A stretch of 16,757 nt of DNA from Prevotella sp. UBA1104 (GCA_002314055.1 DCBP01000108.1:1-16757); one strand, 5' to 3'. Counted from the stretch's first letter, positions 8,341-15,946 are shown. A program made the numbers and translations. Notes: a model not told the origin generated them from the sequence alone.

Positions 8341-8378
8341 AAGTAACAAAACCACTTAATCCGAGGTTTTTGTTACTT
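8341..8378. promoter_or_regulatory. Hairpin/operator-like inverted repeat before the candidate operon
   Basis: AAGTAACAAAACC (8341-8353) pairs with GGTTTTTGTTACTT (8365-8378), a 13-14-bp inverted repeat with one base of slippage and an 11-nt centre. It ends 17 bp before the -7 box and overlaps where the -33 element should be. That placement suits a repressor-binding site. The stem is followed by ATACG rather than T residues, so a terminator on the plus strand is unlikely. Confidence 0.6.
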
Positions 8379-8403
8379 ATACGAAACAAATTATATATTT
8401 TTG
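8369..8403 (+). promoter_or_regulatory. Probable promoter of the membrane-TPR-CHAT operon
   Basis: TATTTTTG (8396-8403) matches the TAnnTTTG -7 box. The nearest TTTG (8369-8372) is 23 bp upstream, slightly longer than the usual 19-21, so the -33 match is imperfect. Transcription near 8410 would give a leader of only about ten bases before the ATG at 8421. Confidence 0.5.
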
Positions 8404-8420
8404 CAGAAAGTTTTACTCGT

Positions 8421-8732
8421 ATGAAACAGAAAGTGTTAAAAAGATTAAGATATTCTATAATCTTTTGGGAAGGACTGAAATTATTCTTTATTCTTCCACT
8501 TGCAATGATTTCCAAAAACTTTTTCGACAAATGTTGGGACAAATATTATGTAAGACCATTGCCGAGGAATGTCTTCTGCCTCTGTGTGCAGTGGCTGCTG
8601 CATAACGGCAACAGACTGGGGATTAGCTATGAGGATATTAACGTAAAGATATTCTGCATTATCTGGCCCGTTATCACTGTCGTTTCTATCATTGTAAATA
8701 TAGTTCTGCTTATAGTTATCTTCTGTTCATAA
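8421..8732 (+). CDS. Small membrane protein, unknown function
   Basis: This 103-residue protein has a strongly basic N terminus (MKQKVLKRLR), a first hydrophobic stretch (about 12-27), a central soluble part with PLPRNVFCLCVQWLLHNGNRLG, and a hydrophobic C-terminal helix (about 77-102, IIVNIVLLIVIFC). It is probably a one- or two-pass inner-membrane protein with no cleavable signal. I recognise no family. The start at 8421 fits the promoter; an in-frame ATG at 8370 would lie upstream of the predicted transcript start. The following TPR gene begins 12 bases after its stop, so the two should be co-transcribed. In that setting it could anchor, or be the target of, the exported TPR and CHAT proteins, but this is inference. 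Confidence 0.65.
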   Translation: MKQKVLKRLRYSIIFWEGLKLFFILPLAMISKNFFDKCWDKYYVRPLPRNVFCLCVQWLLHNGNRLGISYEDINVKIFCIIWPVITVVSIIVNIVLLIVIFCS

Positions 8733-8744
8733 AAGAAATAAAAA

Positions 8745-10109
8745 ATGAAATATAAAATTTTATTTATACTGGTATTCGTGGTCTGCATGGCGGGGAGGAC
8801 ATATTCACAAAATGTTTTCTCCATCGACTATATGATAAAGGTAAAGGAACTGATTGACGAGGACCGCAACGACGAGGCTCTGTCGATGCTCGACAAAATG
8901 GAAAAACAGGGCATCGACACAGCCCATGACTCCATAAGGGTGTTGTTCTATGAGGACAAGGGCGTCATCTTATTCTATGATGATAAATACAACGACTGTA
9001 TCCCTTATTTCCAAAAAGCCATATCTCTATACGAGAAACTGAACATGAAGGCACAGAATTATCTTGATGACTTCATGGCTATAGGGTATTCCTATGGCAT
9101 GATGAAGGACTACGACAATGCCGAGAGGTATTACCGGAAGGCTCTGCTGAAAAGCACGACAGCTGAATGCAAAAAAGATTTCCAACCGAGTGTCTACAAA
9201 AAATTAGGCGATTTGTATATGCTGAAAGGCGATTCCGCTCTGGCGGAGGAATGTTATACCATGGTGGCTGACGGCGACAAGGCTACTGTTAAAGACAACG
9301 AATTCATCAGTATGAACTACATCAACTGGGAAGTGGCTTGCTGGGACAAAATCAACAAACTGGTAGACGAAAAGAAATATGAAGATGCCGTAAAGGAATA
9401 TGCTGCTTTCTGCGACGAACTGAAAAAGAAGAAGGGGGTTACGTATGAATCATATCTGGTGGCTGTAAACTGTAGGGCTATGCTGCTGAGCAGATATCTG
9501 CACAGAACCGACGAGGCTTTACCTCTATATAAAGAGCTGACAGAGATTGCCGACAAGCTGCCGAGTGGCAATGAAACAATTTGTAATGCATTCTGCAACC
9601 TGGTGTTGTGTTATTCAAAAACTAACAGACAGAATGAATTGAAGGAGGCTATACGCGACGGACTGGAATATCTGAAGAAAGCGAATATCGAAAACTTTCC
9701 GCCATTTATAATTTATCGTATGGCGGGGAATGGCTTCTACTGGCAACAGGATTATTCAAACGCTATAAAATACTACGAAAAGTATATCGGCATGTCAAAA
9801 GACAAGCATGAAGGCGGTACGAACTTTGAGGAGATTGCCAATATGCTGAGCGTTTCATATATATTTTCCGGCATGCCGGAAAAGGCAAAGGCAGTGCTTC
9901 TGGATGTACTGAAAAGTAGTGAAAGGAAACTGAAAAAAGAAAGTCCGCAGACATTGGCTACCATATACCACAACTTGGGACGCGCTTACATGCTTGAAAA
10001 CGACAAGGCGGATGCCCTGAAGTTCCTGAACAGAAGCAGTGATTTACAGAAGCAGCTTTATGGAAAAACAGGGGAACGCACTTTGCAATATATCAACGAA
10101 TGTAAGTAG
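8745..10109 (+). CDS. Exported TPR-repeat protein
   Basis: This 454-residue protein starts with a signal peptide (MKYKILFILVFVVCMAG, cleavage near TYS-Q at about 21), placing it in the periplasm. The rest is helical and contains tetratricopeptide repeats. Clear examples are GVILFYDDKYNDCIPYFQKA (about 73-92), GYSYGMMKDYDNAERYYRKA (about 113-132), LGDLYMLKGDSALAEECY (about 151-168), GFYWQQDYSNAIKYYEKY (about 332-349), and the last pair near 370-440 (AYMLENDKADALKFL). No enzymatic domain is visible, so the likely role is a protein-binding scaffold or sensor. The next gene starts two bases after its stop, a spacing typical of translational coupling, and encodes another exported TPR protein fused to a CHAT protease. 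This suggests that the two proteins interact. Confidence 0.85.
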   Translation: MKYKILFILVFVVCMAGRTYSQNVFSIDYMIKVKELIDEDRNDEALSMLDKMEKQGIDTAHDSIRVLFYEDKGVILFYDDKYNDCIPYFQKAISLYEKLNMKAQNYLDDFMAIGYSYGMMKDYDNAERYYRKALLKSTTAECKKDFQPSVYKKLGDLYMLKGDSALAEECYTMVADGDKATVKDNEFISMNYINWEVACWDKINKLVDEKKYEDAVKEYAAFCDELKKKKGVTYESYLVAVNCRAMLLSRYLHRTDEALPLYKELTEIADKLPSGNETICNAFCNLVLCYSKTNRQNELKEAIRDGLEYLKKANIENFPPFIIYRMAGNGFYWQQDYSNAIKYYEKYIGMSKDKHEGGTNFEEIANMLSVSYIFSGMPEKAKAVLLDVLKSSERKLKKESPQTLATIYHNLGRAYMLENDKADALKFLNRSSDLQKQLYGKTGERTLQYINECK

Positions 10110-10111
10110 AA

Positions 10112-12673
10112 ATGAAAAAGCTTTTAATCATACTACTAACCATCTGCCACATTGTGGCATACGCACAGACCAGCTCCGACTACCAGACCCGGGAAAAGGA
10201 AGGTATGCTCTCGTTTGAGGAATGTATGGCGGCTCCGTTCGAAAACTACGACAGAGTGATGCCGTCGCTATTGCACTTAGAGAAGCTGTATTCTGAATCT
10301 GGAAATTACAATGCCTACATATACAACAAAATCATTTCGCAAATATCTTATTACTATATATGTAATGGCAACCTGGTTTCGGCAAGACAGATATTAGACG
10401 AAGCCGAAAATACATTCGGCAAATTTGAGCATGAACCTAACAACAAATACACAAGAGACCTACTGATTCGCAGAGGACAATTGGAAGTTCTGCTGAAAAA
10501 TTACTCTGATGCCGTGGAATATCTGAGCGCAGCAAATAAATATTTTGAGGCGGCAAACATATTCGATGAGTCTTACATGGTGATGCTGATGAATATGGCT
10601 ATTGCCTGTCAAGGGGACAGCGATTTGGCTTTGGCAAAAATTTATATAGACGAATCGAGGGAACAGTTTGAAAAGCAGACCGGCATGAGTATCTTTGATA
10701 TTAAAGACGAAAGGATGTTTATCTTTCTTGCCAACTATGGATATATATACTATACTATTGGCAAAGACGAGGTGGCGGAGAAATGTTTCCTTGATGTTAT
10801 AAACAACAGCAAGGACACGCCCCTCTCCCACCCAGCTTATACTCTCGCCTCGAATAATCTGGCAAATTTATATATTAGGCAGGATAAATGGACTGAGGCT
10901 GCAAGACTGCTTGAAAAGTTGAAAAATGCAAACAATGAATTCAACTACACGTTTGCTCAAAACTTATGTTTATGCTACTTGTATCTGCATGAATATGCAA
11001 AGTTGGAAGTAGTACAGAAAGACATGAACCTGTATTCGCTCGGCAATATCGAGAGTCTCTTCTCGGGAATGACACAGACGGAAACGGAAAACTATTGGTC
11101 GGTTATATCTACAGAACGGATATTGATTAACAATCTTATCGCATACTATACACATTCCGACAATGCCCTATGCACAGCATACGACAATGCCATTTTATGC
11201 AAAAGCTTTCTTATCAATTCGACGAGGATTATTGACAAGGTCGTGGGAAAGTCGGGCAACAGTGACCTTGTCGACATGTACAACCGCAACAAACTGCTTA
11301 GGGAGCAGCTTGCATACAAGTCTAAGGGCATATCGCACGACTCCATTGGAAGGGAAATAATTGAAACGGAACGATATGTCTTGGCAAATATAGGGAATTT
11401 GGGGGAGAGGATTGAAAGAGAAACGCCATCATGGCAGCAAGTAAGGGATGCTCTTGGTGGTGATGAGGTTGCCATTGAATATTGTTATGCACCGACGATG
11501 GACAAATATCCTGGTGTAAAGGCAAACTATGGTGCTCTTATCCTGAGAAAAAATTTCCAACACCCCATATTGGTCGTGCTAACAACGGCGGATTCTGTAG
11601 AAAATATTATTGACCGCGACAATCCCGACGCAATGTTTGTGAACGATGTTTACGCCAAGGAGAATTCGAAGAAGTTATACGATATGCTGTGGAAGAAAAT
11701 CACGCCATACATGAAAGGGATAAAAACCGTTTATTACTCCCCCACCGGAATGCTCTCGAATATCAACATCGGTGCGTTGCAGTCTGACGACAACAAATTT
11801 CTTAATGAATTGTATTCTATGAGATGCGTTTCGTCTACCGGAAATATCGCAAAGGTGAAAAGCTCGACAGACCGTTTCCGTTCTGCCGCCCTCTATGGAG
11901 ATATCGCATACAGCGAACTGCCGGAAGAGATGGCTGGTGCAAGCAAAAATTACAATATGTTCTCCGGTTCCGACATCAGTTCGGGACTCGCCATGAGATC
12001 GGAAAACGAAAGGGGCAGATGGGGCGACATCCCTTCTACGAAGAATGAAATAGACAGCATCGCAAGTATCTTGGAAAAAAGCGGAACAAAAGTGAAGCGT
12101 ATGGAAGGCAAGGCGGCAAATGAGGAATCGGTGAAGATGCTTAGCGGCAATGCTCCCGACATTCTGCATTTTGCCACTCACGGTTTTCTGATTGACAACG
12201 AGGAGCGTGCCCGCGGCAACAAGTTCTTTGAATCTACTGTAGGTTACTCCCCGAAAGAGGCTTACATGATGTGGGCGGGTCTGATTCTCGCCGGAGGAAA
12301 CAACGCATGGCTGGGCAACTTCAATCTGAAAGACGTGGAAGACGGAATACTGACCGCCGACGAGATATCAAGAATGAATCTCGAAAACGCCAAAATGGTG
12401 GTACTTTCGGCCTGTGAAACGGGAAGGGGAAGGATTGACCCCGTGGATGGAGTGTACGGGCTCCAGCGTGCCTTCAAGATAGCGGGAGCCGGAACGGTGG
12501 TGATGTCGCTATGGAAGGTTCAGGACAGTGCTACTTCACTTCTCATGACAAAATTCTATACTTATCTTGCTGGCGGCACGGAACGTCATCAGGCTCTATG
12601 GCAGGCTATGATGGATGTAAGGAAGATATACCGCGACCCGTATTACTGGGCTGGGTTCGTGATGCTGGATTGA
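10112..12673 (+). CDS. Exported TPR-CHAT caspase-like protease
   Basis: This 853-residue protein has a signal peptide (MKKLLIILLTICHIVAYA, cleavage near residue 19), a helical TPR region (about 50-310), a helical linker with a long amphipathic segment (about 385-440), and a C-terminal CHAT domain (about 516-853). CHAT is the caspase-HetF-associated-with-TPR clan CD cysteine peptidase. The predicted catalytic dyad is intact: H690 in LHFATHGF and C768 in VVLSACETGRG. Other family marks are GVYGLQRAFKIAGAGTVVMSLWKV (780-803; invariant Gly, AGA and W) and the terminal DPYYWAGFVMLD. CHAT proteases cleave partner proteins on activation, for example in type III-E CRISPR and in caspase-gasdermin-like loci. 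The signal peptide puts this one outside the cytoplasm, unlike those immune examples. Substrate unknown; the adjacent membrane and TPR proteins are candidates. Confidence 0.9.
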   Translation: MKKLLIILLTICHIVAYAQTSSDYQTREKEGMLSFEECMAAPFENYDRVMPSLLHLEKLYSESGNYNAYIYNKIISQISYYYICNGNLVSARQILDEAENTFGKFEHEPNNKYTRDLLIRRGQLEVLLKNYSDAVEYLSAANKYFEAANIFDESYMVMLMNMAIACQGDSDLALAKIYIDESREQFEKQTGMSIFDIKDERMFIFLANYGYIYYTIGKDEVAEKCFLDVINNSKDTPLSHPAYTLASNNLANLYIRQDKWTEAARLLEKLKNANNEFNYTFAQNLCLCYLYLHEYAKLEVVQKDMNLYSLGNIESLFSGMTQTETENYWSVISTERILINNLIAYYTHSDNALCTAYDNAILCKSFLINSTRIIDKVVGKSGNSDLVDMYNRNKLLREQLAYKSKGISHDSIGREIIETERYVLANIGNLGERIERETPSWQQVRDALGGDEVAIEYCYAPTMDKYPGVKANYGALILRKNFQHPILVVLTTADSVENIIDRDNPDAMFVNDVYAKENSKKLYDMLWKKITPYMKGIKTVYYSPTGMLSNINIGALQSDDNKFLNELYSMRCVSSTGNIAKVKSSTDRFRSAALYGDIAYSELPEEMAGASKNYNMFSGSDISSGLAMRSENERGRWGDIPSTKNEIDSIASILEKSGTKVKRMEGKAANEESVKMLSGNAPDILHFATHGFLIDNEERARGNKFFESTVGYSPKEAYMMWAGLILAGGNNAWLGNFNLKDVEDGILTADEISRMNLENAKMVVLSACETGRGRIDPVDGVYGLQRAFKIAGAGTVVMSLWKVQDSATSLLMTKFYTYLAGGTERHQALWQAMMDVRKIYRDPYYWAGFVMLD

Positions 12674-12765
12674 CTTTCACCGAAAACATTGTTAACCATT
12701 GGAGGGCTGGAAGCATAAAGAGTATAAAAGAATTAAATATTGAATGAATATAAATATCTGTGTTT

Positions 12766-14484
12766 ATGGCAAGAAAATTTAAAAACATACTGAGTCTCGA
12801 CTCTAAGGAAGCCATGGACTTCTTTCTTAAATCTGAACAATACCAAGGCTTTGAGATGCCGGAATATTTCGTCTTCGACAACCTGCTGAATAAAGTGAGA
12901 GACGTCATTGCCGACACTCCCTACGAAGAGTGCTTGCAGAAGGGTGTCCAGCCGGAGAATTTACCGGATGTGAACATCGACATCTTGTTCAACAAAGACG
13001 GCAAGTATGCTGTACGTCCGCTTATGCTTGCCAATCCGATAATTTACTATTTCCTCGTTCGCGAGATATGCAATAAGGAGTCGTGGACTACAATAAAAGG
13101 ACTTTTCGGAAAATTCAACGTTCCGCACATTACGGCGTGTGCACTTCCTGTTATACGAAACGACAAAGAGAAGTTTCATAACGCTACGGCGGTTCTCAAC
13201 TGGTGGAACGCCTTAGAACAGAGGAGTATCGAACTGTCTCTCGAATACCGCTATATGTTCGTTACCGACATCACCAACTGTTATGGTTCTATTAATCCGC
13301 AAGCCTTCGACTGGGCTTTCTCGCTAAAAGAAACAAAGCTTGAACTGAAAGATGAAAGCCACATTGCCGGAAACATACAGAAATATCTTCGTGCTCTACA
13401 ACAGGGACGCAATATCGGTATTCCACAGGGTAGTGCGATTTTCGACTTCATGAGCGAGATAATTCTCGGATATTCTGACTTGCTGCTACATGAGGCAATA
13501 GAGAAGAAAGAAATCAAAGCAAAATACGAGATTATCCGTTACCGCGACGATTACCGCATCTTCTGTGACGACAAGGATGCTCTGGAGAAGATTTCTTATG
13601 AGCTGCAGCATGTACTGGAAAAACTTAACTTCCGCATGAACAGCAAGAAAACTATGCTTAGCGAAAGTATCGTTACTGACTCTATTAAACCGGACAAGCT
13701 CGCATATATCTACAATACTCCAATCTTCAACAAGAAAGGCTGCGACTTTGAAAGTTTTGAAAAACACTTGCTCTATATTTTGATGTTCTCGCGCAAGTAT
13801 CCTGACAGCGGATCTATCAAGACTATGCTCTCGGATTTAGACGAACGAATTAAGCATTGGATAGATGAACGAGAGAGGAAAAAGGATGACATGAAGAAAT
13901 GGGAAGCTGTAGATCTCGGCTTGGACGACGGCAAAAAGAAAGAAGTCGATGCCCATTCTGATTCCACGACTGCCGACAAAAAGGACAAACAGACGGGAAC
14001 GAATATCTTTGATTCTCTGAAAGTATATGGCGGGCATTATGACAGAAACTGGCTCCCGGGAGGCAACATCCGCGCCATGGCTGCTGTATGCACACAGATT
14101 GCACTCGAAAATGTGGGCTGCTGCCATTATGCCCTGCTTGTGCTCAGCCGTATGGTGAACTTCATGACAAACGAGGAAGAGAAATGGGATATCATCGACA
14201 AGGTTTACAAGAAACTATGCGATTTGCCTAACTCCGACTACAACCAGCTATGGCTTCAGAATATCACCTACCAGAAGAACAAGAAAGAGGGTAAGTCGCC
14301 ATACAAGCTACGTCTCTGCAAAATCGTTGCCGGCAACAAGGATGTTGAATTGTGGAATAACAAGTGGGTTAAGTCTGAAATTCTTTCCGCCATCCCTATA
14401 AACGATATCGTTGACGCAGAAATACTGAAGAAGGTAACACCGGTGATAACGTTTAGGGAGATGAGAAGGTATAATGAAATTTGA
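12766..14484 (+). CDS. Reverse transcriptase, unknown-group/defence (DRT/Abi-like) type
   Basis: This 572-residue cytoplasmic protein contains the reverse transcriptase core. It has RPLMLANPIIYYFL near 84-97, motif A MFVTDITNCYGSI (164-176, metal ligand D168), motif B GIPQGS (218-223), and motif C RYRDD (258-262, ligands D261 and D262), followed by a thumb-like region with KLNFRMNSKKTM (286-297). After about 310 comes a helical extension and a charged linker (about 360-412), then a C-terminal helical region with NQLWLQNITYQ (493-503). No maturase, HNH or integrase domain is present, nor the retron NAxxH/VTG signatures, so it is not an obvious group II intron or retron RT. It resembles the single-copy RTs grouped as UG/Abi/DRT, many of which defend against phage. 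The exact group could not be fixed. The ATG at 12766 is chosen over the GTG at 12760. It starts 92 bp after the CHAT stop with no clear intervening promoter. Confidence 0.85.
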   Translation: MARKFKNILSLDSKEAMDFFLKSEQYQGFEMPEYFVFDNLLNKVRDVIADTPYEECLQKGVQPENLPDVNIDILFNKDGKYAVRPLMLANPIIYYFLVREICNKESWTTIKGLFGKFNVPHITACALPVIRNDKEKFHNATAVLNWWNALEQRSIELSLEYRYMFVTDITNCYGSINPQAFDWAFSLKETKLELKDESHIAGNIQKYLRALQQGRNIGIPQGSAIFDFMSEIILGYSDLLLHEAIEKKEIKAKYEIIRYRDDYRIFCDDKDALEKISYELQHVLEKLNFRMNSKKTMLSESIVTDSIKPDKLAYIYNTPIFNKKGCDFESFEKHLLYILMFSRKYPDSGSIKTMLSDLDERIKHWIDERERKKDDMKKWEAVDLGLDDGKKKEVDAHSDSTTADKKDKQTGTNIFDSLKVYGGHYDRNWLPGGNIRAMAAVCTQIALENVGCCHYALLVLSRMVNFMTNEEEKWDIIDKVYKKLCDLPNSDYNQLWLQNITYQKNKKEGKSPYKLRLCKIVAGNKDVELWNNKWVKSEILSAIPINDIVDAEILKKVTPVITFREMRRYNEI

Positions 14485-14500
14485 TGAAATGGTATGAAGA

Positions 14501-15454
14501 ATGAACATGGAAACAATTTTCGACAGAATTAAAGCCACCATATACGGACAGGCTATCGGCGACGCTCTCGGACTTGGCACTGAGGGCATGACCGACGAGG
14601 ATATGGCGTGGAAATACCCTAACGGCATTACTCATTACAGCGATATCTATCAGGATCATCACCGGAGGAGATGGAAAATCGGCGACTGGACGGATGATAC
14701 GGACATGATGCTGTGTATCGGAAATGCCGTGGTTGAGGATAAAGGGGTGAACTTTACCAGTATCGCACAGAAATTCAAGGAATGGCAGATGGGCACTCCA
14801 ATGGGTATCGGAAGAACTACATACAAGGTGCTTAGCTTTGGCGATTATGTGGAGAAACCTTTTGAGGCTTCAAAGATTATCTGGGAGTCGAGCCATCGGG
14901 AGGGGGCTGCCAACGGCGGACTGATGAGGACTTCTGTTGTGGGGACTTTCCCTAAGGCTGTGGAGGAATGTGCCGCAAATATCTGCCGATTGACTCATTA
15001 CGACCCTCGTTGCGTAGGCTCCTGTGTCATTGTTTCTCTACTTATCCACAGTTTGATTTACAAGGGCTTCGGTTTGTCGTATCAAGAGATTGCAAATATC
15101 GCAGCGAGATACGACGAGCGCATCGAAGAGTATATACACCTGGCTTTCTCATCGGTGGATATAGAAGACCTCGATTTGCAGGAAGAGGGTGCCGTGGGCT
15201 ACACATTGAAATGCCTCTCTGCCGCTCTATGGGCATACTGGCATGCAAAGTCGTTTGAGGAAGGATTGCTCACGGTAGTAAGGGCTGGAGGCGATGCCGA
15301 CACGAATGCTGCCGTGGCATGTGCCGTTCTTGGGGCAAAATATGGTTATGGAGTTATACCGGAGGAGTATAAGGAGGGACTGATATACAGAGACCAGCTG
15401 GATTATGTAGTATACGGAATGAAATGTATTGTGGAAAGCGCATACGGGAAATAG
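14501..15454 (+). CDS. ADP-ribosylglycohydrolase (DraG/ARH family)
   Basis: This 317-residue cytoplasmic enzyme should remove ADP-ribose from a modified protein, nucleic acid or small molecule. Signatures are GQAIGDALGLGTEG (16-29) with the conserved glycine-rich start, the first metal-binding motif W-T-D-D-T-D (63-68), a central HREGAANGGLMRTS segment (132-145), and the second metal motif GGDADTNA (263-270). Both dinuclear Mg2+ sites therefore look intact, and the length is normal for the family. Translation may begin at ATG 14501 or ATG 14507. Only 16 bases separate it from the reverse transcriptase stop, and a terminator follows, so it is probably the last gene of that transcript. Similar hydrolases occur as orphan genes in Bacteroidetes, so a functional link with the RT is not certain. 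Confidence 0.9.
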   Translation: MNMETIFDRIKATIYGQAIGDALGLGTEGMTDEDMAWKYPNGITHYSDIYQDHHRRRWKIGDWTDDTDMMLCIGNAVVEDKGVNFTSIAQKFKEWQMGTPMGIGRTTYKVLSFGDYVEKPFEASKIIWESSHREGAANGGLMRTSVVGTFPKAVEECAANICRLTHYDPRCVGSCVIVSLLIHSLIYKGFGLSYQEIANIAARYDERIEEYIHLAFSSVDIEDLDLQEEGAVGYTLKCLSAALWAYWHAKSFEEGLLTVVRAGGDADTNAAVACAVLGAKYGYGVIPEEYKEGLIYRDQLDYVVYGMKCIVESAYGK

Positions 15455-15465
15455 CTCTAAAAGAG

Positions 15466-15523
15466 AATCCTTCACCGCAAAATATTGATATATAACATAT
15501 TGCACAACGGGTGAAGGATTTTT
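15466..15523 (+). terminator. Rho-independent terminator after the ADP-ribosylglycohydrolase
   Basis: An 11-bp perfect stem AATCCTTCACC (15466-15476) with GGTGAAGGATT (15510-15520) leads into TTTTT (15519-15523), starting 12 bases after the stop codon. A weaker inner stem (GCAA..ATAT with ATATTGC) can extend it. It marks the end of the candidate operon. The outer stem repeats that of the terminator at 6620-6681. Confidence 0.9.
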
Positions 15524-15604
15524 CAAATTTCATTGTTCCTTTGTAATTGCATATATTGGAGCTTCCTGGCAACTTAAAAGAATTAGACAATGCTTATGAC
15601 GTAC

Positions 15605-15640
15605 AAAAAAAAGGCGGCAACTCTGCTACGTGTTGCCGCC
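15605..15640 (-). terminator. Rho-independent terminator of the 77-residue protein gene
   Basis: GGCGGCAAC (15613-15621) and GTTGCCGCC (15632-15640) form a 9-bp GC-rich stem with a 10-nt loop. On the minus strand it is followed by eight T residues (complement of 15605-15612). It lies 36 bases beyond the stop of the minus-strand gene. Confidence 0.93.
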
Positions 15641-15675
15641 AAAGCACCTTAATTAAAGTGTGTACTTCCAGCTTT

Positions 15676-15909
15676 TTACTTGCTCATGTTTGCTTTCAGT
15701 TCGTCTTTACGAGCCTGAAGCACCTGAAGTTCATGAGCCTTTGCCTCGATAACCTTGTCGATGCCCTTCAGTTCGATAAACTCACGGAAATGGTCTACCT
15801 CCTTAAATGGAACACCGCTGTTGAGAACGTCAATCAAATCATTCACCAACTTTCTGTCATCTTCAGTCAAATCTTCAACCTTTGCCTTTAGTTCACTCAA
15901 TTTAATCAT
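15676..15909 (-). CDS. Small helical hypothetical protein
   Basis: This 77-residue protein is rich in Lys, Glu, Asp and Leu and appears all-helical: segments about 3-30 (LSELKAKVEDLTEDDRKLVN) and about 49-75 (IDKVIEAKAHELQVLQ) have coiled-coil-like spacing, separated by a GVPFKEVDHFREF linker. There is no signal peptide or membrane segment. I recognise no family. It is likely real because it has its own promoter, a leader of about 95 nt with GAAAGGGC near the start, and a strong terminator after the stop. It is transcribed towards the candidate operon, with the two terminators separating them. Confidence 0.75.
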   Translation of the reverse strand: MIKLSELKAKVEDLTEDDRKLVNDLIDVLNSGVPFKEVDHFREFIELKGIDKVIEAKAHELQVLQARKDELKANMSK

Positions 15910-15946
15910 GACTAATGCCCTTTCTATTGATTTTAATTAGGTCCTT

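Larger units (their letters stand above)
8073..8420. other. Intergenic region with repeat element and promoter of the next operon
   Basis: These 348 bases contain the palindromic repeat element (8105-8204), a short hairpin AATGCA n6 TGCATT (8280-8297), the hairpin at 8341-8378, and a -7 box at 8396-8403. No reading frame here looks coding. Base composition becomes more AT-rich from about 8270, at the boundary of the candidate system. Confidence 0.7.

Noticed and set aside
8421..8732. Bacterial gasdermin beside a caspase-like protease
   Set aside because: The protein is only 103 residues and mainly a membrane helix with a basic N terminus; gasdermins are much longer and beta-rich.
12766..14484. 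Group II intron or retron as source of the reverse transcriptase
   Set aside because: No maturase or endonuclease domain, no intron-like ends, no NAxxH or VTG retron signatures, and no obvious msr-msd RNA in the short upstream gap.
15466..15640. A gene between the two facing terminators
   Set aside because: The interval is about 80 bases between the terminator hairpins and holds no frame with a start signal.
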